Positions 58,001-64,000 of a stretch of 64,000 bases of DNA are shown here, in pieces (position 1 is the first letter of the stretch; each line of letters begins with the position of its first letter). Both the position numbers and the translations under genes were made by a program. The stretch comes from Bufo bufo (lineage: Eukaryota > Chordata > Amphibia > Anura > Bufonidae), in NCBI RefSeq assembly GCF_905171765.1, contig NC_053398.1:51086338-51150337 (forward strand), written 5' to 3'. Below the pieces are notes generated by a model, which worked only from the letters and a program-made list of their open reading frames with translations, had not been told where the DNA came from and did no database searches.

Positions 58001-59010
58001 TATAGAACGTGGTGGAAGGTGAGGGACCTACAGGGCATAAAAGGTGTCACACAGTATACATCCATATGGGACACTCCATGGTTGCCGCATCTAGGCTCCC
58101 TACAGGGAATGGGAGGTTGGTGCCATAGGGGCATTATCAGGGTCCACCAACTTCTAGATAATAATGGTCTCAAAACTTATGAGCAACTTCAGGCGGAAAC
58201 TGGTTTACTAGCCTCAGACTTCTATAGGTATTTGCATCTGCGCCATGCCTTCCGGGCTGACGGTGGTATGCTAAGCTCGGAACACCAAAACAAAATCATT
58301 GCTCTTATAGACAAGAGGAACTCCTCATCTGGTGTTATCTCTTTGCTTTATCAGGCTATATTAGACCGATTTTTGCAGGTTTACCCAGTGAATAGTAGAG
58401 CAAAATGGGAAGCAGAGGTGGGACCATTAGAGCAAAACCAGTGGCAGGAGATATTGGAGAGGACCCCGCAACTCTCACTCAGCGAAGCCCACAGGTTGTC
58501 ACAATTATATTTGATCCATTGGGTTAACAGAACTCCTCAGTTTCTGTTTCATATTGGACTCCGTTCGGATTCCAAATGCCTGAGATGTGGGGAGGAAGAT
58601 GCGGGTATGTTACACATGATGTGGTCATGCTCGGCCCTGGAGGGCTTCTGGCGCACTGTACTACATCTCATTAATTCCCTGTATCAAGTTACACTGGATG
58701 TTACCCCATTTGTATGTGTATTGGGATATGTGGAGGATCTGCCAATCACTGAGCCCAGAAAGATAGCGGTGGCCAGAATGTTATATATGGCTCCTAAGCT
58801 TGATTGCCCAGCATTGGCTAGATGCATGTAGTCCTAGTAGAACCGAATATATCGCTAATTGGCTAATCAATTTGGAACGAGGGGTTTATAGGAAGAGGGG
58901 CGCTCTGACCAAATTTTAAAAATTCTGGAATCCTTGGATTGATGCCCCAGGTCTGGCGTCCAGGGAATTACAGAGATATAGTTTGGGGTCACTAATGCCC
59001 GATATGTGTA
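55044..59010 (+). pseudogene. L1 ORF2 (endonuclease and reverse transcriptase), multiply broken
   Basis: Starts at ATG 55,044. APE-type endonuclease: FNIVSWNVRGLGDPSKR, IICLQETHF, PVLMVGDFNNTIHP, then after a frameshift near 55,610 SRIDLALGSEL and ALPDHFPL. The RT (56,606-57,540) shows NNKSLSTDGLPVEIYK, ICSLDAAKAFDSIEWEYL (catalytic D), a shift near 57,230, then [18 protein letters not shown] sequence and [12 protein letters not shown] (YADD). The C-terminal part (57,746-58,831) has the cysteine motif CLRCGEEDAGMLHMMWSC. Further stops follow. A 282-bp MITE sits between endonuclease and RT. The enzyme would nick DNA and prime reverse transcription; this copy is dead. Confidence 0.9.
56302..56583. 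mobile_element. hAT-type MITE inserted in L1 ORF2
   Basis: A 282-bp element with inverted ends CAGGGGCGTAGC and GCTACGCCCCTG. It is flanked by a perfect 8-bp direct repeat GGCATATC (56,294-56,301 and 56,584-56,591). It has no coding capacity. It must be younger than the L1 copy. The MITE at 60,676-61,376 has the same kind of ends. Confidence 0.93.
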
Positions 59011-59339
59011 TATGGCTCGGCGGTTTCTCGCAGGGTTTAGGGAACGTCTACCCGCTGTTTAATAAAGGAAAGTTGTGCTGGATGACAAATGTCCTTCTAC
59101 CCACGGGATCAAGGGCTTCAATCTATTGGACTGTTGGGAGTGGTGTAGGTAAGGGGAATGTATTTCTTATTTCTTATGTGGGCTTGGTGGAGTACTCGTC
59201 TGGTGAAGGGCGTGGAGGATGGAGAGCATCATTAAGATGGTTTGTGAGGGGAGGGTTTGCGGTGTTGGGGCTATATGTCTGTAAATTTTAAAATATGTTA
59301 ATAAAAATTGCTTAAATTAAAAAAATAAAGAGGGGTCTT

Positions 59340-59670
59340 TCAGGCGGAGATGGCAGCGCAACGGTTAGTGGCGCGGCCATCTGCGACTTTTCCCCGCTCA
59401 TGCCAGGTATAAAAAGTGGACGTGGCGTGGGCGGGGAAGGGGACTGGCTGGCAGGTCCATCTGATTTACCAATTTCTATGCCTGTTTTAGTCATATAAAA
59501 TGGTCTAAATGTAAGACAGCTCGGAAGCTGTCTTACATTATGAACTGGCGCTTGATTCGCCAAAGTTATGGAGAAGCCTGCACCTCTTCATAACTTCGGC
59601 GGATATACCGCCAGCTATGGGCTTTTATTTAGACCAGCGTCTAAAATGCCGGTCTTAATAAATGTGCCCC
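59340..59670. repeat. MITE of the GGGTCATTTAT family, reverse orientation
   Basis: The right border CCGGTCTTAATAAATGTGCC preceded by AGACCAGCGTCTAAAATG, with the GACAGCTCGGAAGCTGTC hairpin near 59,514, matches the 24,620 family reversed. The left border lies near or at the L1 target duplication. Confidence 0.65.
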
Positions 59671-60351
59671 AAAATCTGCACAGGTCTCTATTCTCAAGTT
59701 CGGTCTTCAGGATCAGACAGTTTACCCATTTTTAGTGCCGGTTAACAAATATAACTTTTTTATTTGTTCAGCTATTGATGTGATTTTTGGAGGTTTGTTT
59801 GTGACCAGCTTTGTTTGCAGCTTTGTTTGTGACCATAATTTTTGACTTATTTTTAGAATATTTAGGTCTATAGCTTGACAAACTAGTAAAAAAAAAAGAC
59901 TTTTTTACATTCCAGTTATTTTCTCTATAAATCTCATAGTGTAACCCTAAAACAGACTTATTTGCGTTCATTATCATAATAATACAATATTAATTTTGAT
60001 AGAATGGTGGTAGGCGGACTTTTGGGCTTTCATGTTTTTTTTTATCAATGCTTTTCCTCTCTAAGTGGTTCTGTTAAGAGGGAAATCAGCCATATTCCAA
60101 GAGCTACTGTCACTTAGGGCTGTGCTGGGTTTAGTTGAAACCAGAAACAGACTCCTTACACTGGCAATCACGTAAGCAGTCAGCTGACCACCAGGAATAT
60201 TCCATGAGAACAGAGAATTCAGAAGTGGTGAAAAACACTTTTATCTTCACTGTATGGTGCCCAGCAGTCTGACAGCCGGGCATTCAACAGCCAGCTGCCT
60301 GTTCATCACGTATATATAAAATAAAGGGGTTAATGACATTGGCTTATGTAT
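59671..60351. other. Intronic sequence, no gene seen
   Basis: AT-rich intron between repeats; no exon, RNA gene or intact element is recognised. Confidence 0.4.
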
Positions 60352-60355
60352 TTAA

Positions 60356-61510
60356 AGAGGACCTGTCACTTCTCCTGACATGTCTGTTTTATTAGCTTCA
60401 TGCATTTCCCATCTAATAACAATTTTGGAACATCTCTTCTCATGGCTCTATGTTGTGCCATTCCTTTATTATTTCTACTAGAGGTTATGAATGAATTGCT
60501 AGCAATCTGCAGTAAGGGTACAGAGGGGTGGTAACCAGTTGGGGCGGGGGGGGGGGGGGGTCCTGCACAGACTCACTCTATCCAATCAGTGCTGCCATTT
60601 TCAGACTGTGCAAATACACCCCCCAACTTGTTACCACCCATCTGTACCCTTACTGCAGACTGGTAGCAATTCATTCAGGGGCGTCGTTAGGTCAAAACAT
60701 TCGGGGCTGGAGCCCCGGATGTTGTGTCCAATGCCCCGAATGTTTATGCTGGTGGGATTTATTTTTATTTTATTAGGCTATTCCTAGCCATCTGGGCAAT
60801 CCCACAGATCATCCCCCAACCCCCCTTGTTTTGTTCCGCTACTTGCAGGCTGTGTGGGCATGAGTTCAGAACTTCAGTCACTTCGGTCCGCAATTCTGTT
60901 CTGCGGCGCGTGATCCCGCGAGACCCGCTGCGGGTCTTGCGGGATCACGTGCCGCAGAACAGAATTGCGGACTGAAGTTCTGAATTCATGCCCGCGCAGC
61001 CTGCGAGTAGCGGAACAAGTACAAGGGGGGTTGATGGGTTCCAACTTCCTACACTTGTTGATGGGTTCCTTTACATATTACAACGGATTCTGGAATCCCA
61101 GCAGCACAATCTGTGATTAATTTATAGTTGGGGGGTTTACTTAATTTTAAATTAGGCTGACCATAGGTTAGGATGATCTGTGGGGTTGCCCAGACGGCTA
61201 GGCCCTTCACTGTAGTTATTAACCCCTTTCAGCAGTCCTCCATTCACTGCTGAAAGGGGTTAATAACTACTGTGAAGGCCCCCCCAGTGGCAATGAGGGC
61301 GTGGCTTCATATGGTGGGGGCGTGGCTTCACGGGGGCTTGTGCCCCGGATGTCTTCAGACCCTAGCAATGCCCCTGAATTCATAACTTATAATAGAAATA
61401 ATAAAGGAATGGCACAACATAGAGACATAAGAATAGATTCTCCAGAATTATTGTTACATGGGGAATGCATGAAGCTATTAAAACATATCAGGAGTGGTAA
61501 AAGGTCCTCT
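60356..61510. mobile_element. TTAA-flanked MITE interrupted by a hAT-type MITE
   Basis: TTAA lies at 60,352-60,355 and 61,511-61,514. The ends AGAGGACCTGTCAC and AAAGGTCCTCT are inverted, and long arms pair: TATTAGCTTCATGCATTTCCC at the left with GGGAATGCATGAAGCTATTA at the right. The inner 60,676-61,376 unit is a separate insertion. Without it the element is about 450 bp. Kolobok/piggyBac-type by its TTAA duplication. Confidence 0.85.
60676..61376. mobile_element. hAT-type MITE nested in the TTAA MITE
   Basis: Ends CAGGGGCGTCGTTAGG and CCTAGCAATGCCCCTG are inverted. The flanking 8-mers AATTCATT (60,668-60,675) and AATTCATA (61,377-61,384) match at 7 of 8 positions. Inside is an almost perfect palindrome centred near 60,927 (GTCCGCAATTCTGTTCTGCG ... 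CGCAGAACAGAATTGCGGAC) and a hairpin AACCCCTTTCAGCAGT / ACTGCTGAAAGGGGTT near 61,222-61,262. Confidence 0.85.
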
Positions 61511-61741
61511 TTAATTCCAAAAAGCTGTCTATAAGGAGAAGGGGATAATTGCTCAGCCCCAGTTGCTGGGTGTGGGTCCCAGCCCGTGTAGCTGGAAGCT
61601 GCTCAGTCAAGTGGAGTTGTGTGTGAGAGCAGAGTGTGAGGCAACAATGTGAGCCTAGAGCTGTCAGCAAAGTGCCAGCCCTGAGAGAAAGAACTGCTGG
61701 GAGTGCTGAGTATCTGTCAGAGAAGGTAATGCCTATACTTT

Positions 61742-62033
61742 AGAAGTTTAGTGGTAGGACGGCTCACCCTCTATAATCACAGATAGGTGCCAAGGTCTAT
61801 ATTGAATCACCCCTTCAAAATAAATGAATAATGCATATATAAATAGGCACTCAAAACATATGGGTTCACGTGAGAGATTGAGCAGATAAAGTGCAATTTA
61901 TTACAATTTAACACATAAAAACATACGTAGACATAAAAATGGGAAGAACAAATTCCTATTTAGGATAATGAATACGCTATCTGTTCAATAGAGTCCGCAG
62001 ATAACGCAGGTAATTAGATGATATAAAAAAAGT
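61742..62033 (-). mobile_element. 292-bp insertion with 9-bp direct repeats, retroelement-like
   Basis: CTATACTTT occurs on both sides (61,733-61,741 and 62,034-62,042). No inverted ends are seen. On the minus strand the interior has TTAAATTGTAATAAATTGCA and an AT-rich tail, recalling 3' ends of Penelope-like elements. A short, 5'-truncated retroelement is the simplest reading, but the family is uncertain. Confidence 0.5.
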
Positions 62034-62670
62034 CTATACTTTGGCTATGAACTTTCCTGCATCCTGGTTGTGACGATAAACCTCAGGCCCTTCACCACCT
62101 TAAAGAGACAGACTGGCCATCTGTTTTAAGGACTTCACCCTGCTTAGGGTACTGTGGAAACACAGATATTGAGAAAGTAGAGAAAGATTGCACCCCTTGG
62201 CTGAATTGGGAAGTGTAGGTTAACTGGAAGGGGACTTTACACTTTCTACACCCCTATACACAGCCTTGGAAAATTATTCTATGCAATGTGGATGATAAGG
62301 ACTGTGTCTACCTTTTCCAGCATGTGTATTTATGAATTGCTGAAGTTGCTAGTAAATTGGTTCATCTGTTACCACTGAAACCATCCTTGTCATTGCCAGC
62401 ACCAACACCTGCATTGCCAAGGCATTATACTTATACTTTCATGGGAACCCTGCTTTGCACCCTAAAAAGCCATTGACAACAAGGGCACCCTAAACCACCA
62501 GCAGGCAGGAGAGCCATCAAATTCAGGCTATTCCCCCAGGGGAGGTAAGGGTGTGCCTCTCCCTTCAGTGCACATCACACGGAGTGTCATTGTTAGAACG
62601 GGAGATGGAAGGGGAAGCTCCTACCCTTATTACAGGATACAGTAACTTTTCAGGTTCTTATGTCTCTTAC

Positions 62671-62779
62671 CTGTGCATGAAATATGGAAAGGGATTTTGC
62701 AGAGTGCAGAGGTATCAATACTCGGACAAGAAACTGCTTATGTTCAGATTTTAGAGGTAAAGCAAATCCATTGATGATA
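62671..62779 (-). CDS. ppp2r5b: ppp2r5b internal exon ([10 protein letters not shown]), most upstream one in the window
   Basis: A 109-bp exon: acceptor ...CTGTGTAG (AG at 62,780-62,781), donor GTAAGAG (from 62,670 leftward). The first base completes a codon (Ser in the family), then 36 codons follow: [36 protein letters not shown]. The LPLK.EHK.FL.(R/K)VL.PLH...SLS motif is conserved in B56 subunits, where this HEAT-repeat segment helps form the substrate-binding groove. The FHAQ ending and VRVLIPLHS fit PPP2R5B. B56 subunits direct PP2A to phosphoprotein substrates. The preceding exons, including the start, are not in this window. Confidence 0.95.
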
Positions 62780-62879
62780 CTACACAGGATGAAGGAAAAA
62801 AAAAAGACAGGTTACATTTCTGAAATGTGGATGTTAAAGATTTGTCCAAGATATTAATAGCACAATAAAAAAATACCAC

Positions 62880-62960
62880 ACATGACGCTGCAGCCAATCA
62901 CTAGCCTTAGTTGTCTTGCATCATATACTGCTGAGGCCAGTGATTGGCTGCAGAGGTTAT
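62880..62960. repeat. Short palindrome (GCTGCAGCCAATCACT)
   Basis: CGCTGCAGCCAATCACTAGC at 62,888 pairs imperfectly with GGCCAGTGATTGGCTGCAG at 62,935. The same core recurs at 63,425-63,566, so this is probably a relict of the same MITE family. Confidence 0.6.
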
Positions 62961-63424
62961 TTGTCGTATATGGGTACCTCATGGCTGCAGCTAGGATTAG
63001 TGTATAACATATTTAGTTTTTTTTTAACACCTTCCCTGCATTTCACCAGTTTAATTAACTTGGTCATTCCCTTTAATGTAAGGATCTCCAATAGAGACAC
63101 TTTAACTACAGACTCCCATACACATTAGATAACCTTTTGCCGAACACAGCTTTAGCCGACAGCTAATTCTCCTGACCTCTCCATACACATGCACACTTGG
63201 CTCGATTGACCATGCAGAAAGCTGCTGCCAGACATCTTTGACAACAACTTATCTCCTCAAGAACAGAAGTATTGAAATCCAACTGCCCGATCCTTATCTC
63301 CACCACCTGCTGTCAGGGGACAGTTGGGAAGCCCCCATACACATTGTCCAGCGGGTTCAGATGACATTTATCTAGTGTGTAGGGTCAGCTTATAGTCAGA
63401 GGTACTCCCGCTTCTTCTGGTTTT

Positions 63425-63570
63425 CATGGCTGCAGCATTGACGTTCCATTCCTACAGGTCACTGTTGTAGCCAATCACTGACCTCAGTAGTGATGTCCCA
63501 TGTACTGTTGAGGTCAGTGATTGGCTGTACAGTGACCTGTGTGTATGGAACGTCAACGCTGCAGCCAAGA
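63425..63570. repeat. Fold-back repeat (MITE core)
   Basis: The arms GCTGCAGCATTGACGTTCCA ... CCAATCACTGACCTCA and TGAGGTCAGTGATTGG ... TGGAACGTCAACGCTGCAGC are nearly perfect inverted copies. GGACAACCCCTTTAA downstream (about 63,657) may be one element end with a TTAA target. The left end was not found. Confidence 0.7.
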
Positions 63571-63968
63571 CATCAGCGGCCAGAGGACTGGAGCACAGTG
63601 CTAGGGGCACGAGAGAAAAGGGGTAAGTATCTCCTCTTTTATTTTTCCTGAACTTGGACAACCCCTTTAATAAGTATATATTATCTATAATGAACTGCAT
63701 AATGTGGGAGATATTTGTTATCTTATACTCATTATATCTATCAACTTCTACTTTTAATGGATGTGCACTATAAATATTCATGATTCCCTGGACCAGCTCA
63801 GGCAAAAACATGTTAATTCTCTGCAGGTGGGAGGATTGTGAGCCACAGCCAAACACCTTAGATAACTCTCACCATAAAGTCTATGGAAATAACGGAAAGA
63901 ATTGAGCAAGCTGTGCATATGGTCACCAGATCTGCATTCTTCTAAAATGTGACGATCCAAGAGGGGAC

Positions 63969-64000
63969 TGTCACGGCGCAGTGTGGTAAATATACTACAC
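63969..64000. repeat. Edge of a second LTR-like TGTCACGG repeat
   Basis: TGTCACGGCGCAGTGTGGTA followed by AATA is the reverse complement of the right end of the 23,310-23,897 repeat. The copy is cut by the end of the window. Confidence 0.65.

Larger units (their letters stand above)
53399..59323 (+). mobile_element. Full-length L1-type LINE, inactive
   Basis: Flanked by a 15-bp direct repeat with one mismatch: AATAAACAGGGGTCT (53,384-53,398) and AATAAAGAGGGGTCT (59,324-59,338). A GC-rich 5' UTR starts GGGGGCGTGGCC, followed by ORF1, ORF2 with endonuclease, RT and C-terminal cysteine motif, and an A-rich tail. Length is 5.9 kb including a 282-bp MITE. It lies antisense in the intron between ppp2r5b exons 62,671-62,779 and 53,141-53,194. 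Both ORFs have frameshifts. Confidence 0.93.

Overview
The window looks like intronic sequence from a vertebrate, most probably a non-pipid frog. It is packed with Tc1/mariner, hAT, Harbinger-type and TTAA-target DNA transposons, a Penelope-like element, and L1, L2 and CR1 retrotransposons. Codon usage, GT-AG introns and the lack of operons all point to a eukaryote. The clade call rests on the transposon mix and is an inference.

The one ordinary host gene is easy to miss because its exons are short. Seven minus-strand exons between 62,779 and 28,186, all with GT-AG borders and compatible phases, encode the last ~232 residues of a B56-type regulatory subunit of protein phosphatase 2A, best matching PPP2R5B. 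Exons for the N-terminal half must lie beyond 64,000. The stop codon is at 28,186-28,188 and a possible 3' UTR runs toward ~27.07 kb. Almost everything from 28 to 63 kb is intron of this gene, so the L1, L2, Tc1 and MITE copies there are intronic.

Layout. 1-4.8 kb: a TTAA-flanked element split by two Tc1 transposons that sit end to end in a TA tract; the first encodes an intact transposase. 4.8-21.65 kb: a three-level nest, in which a ~6 kb hAT with a decayed BED-finger transposase is interrupted by a second hAT, itself interrupted by a 9.2 kb Penelope-like insertion. Target-site duplications are visible at all three levels. The Penelope insertion is a 5'-truncated inverted copy plus a near-complete copy, and each carries a hammerhead ribozyme motif. 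22.3-25 kb: a CR1 fragment split by a Tc1-like element (itself split by an LTR-like repeat) and by a Harbinger-type MITE. 25-28 kb: gene 3' end and flank. 28-33 kb: four terminal exons with MITEs and a dead Tc1 between them. 33-50 kb: a 2 kb palindrome, a 40-bp minisatellite, an intact Tc1 transposase whose element lacks one end, an L2 sitting in an inverted repeat, AT-rich tandem palindromes, and a decayed gene of a family I cannot name. 50-53.2 kb: two exons and MITEs. 53.4-59.3 kb: a full-length but dead L1 with 15-bp target duplications. 59-64 kb: nested MITEs, the first visible exon, and the edge of another LTR-like repeat.

No CRISPR array, operon, rRNA or tRNA gene was seen. The most interesting items are the hidden ppp2r5b exons, the hammerhead motifs, the datable nesting, and the uncharacterised coding remnant at 45.7-47.2 kb.
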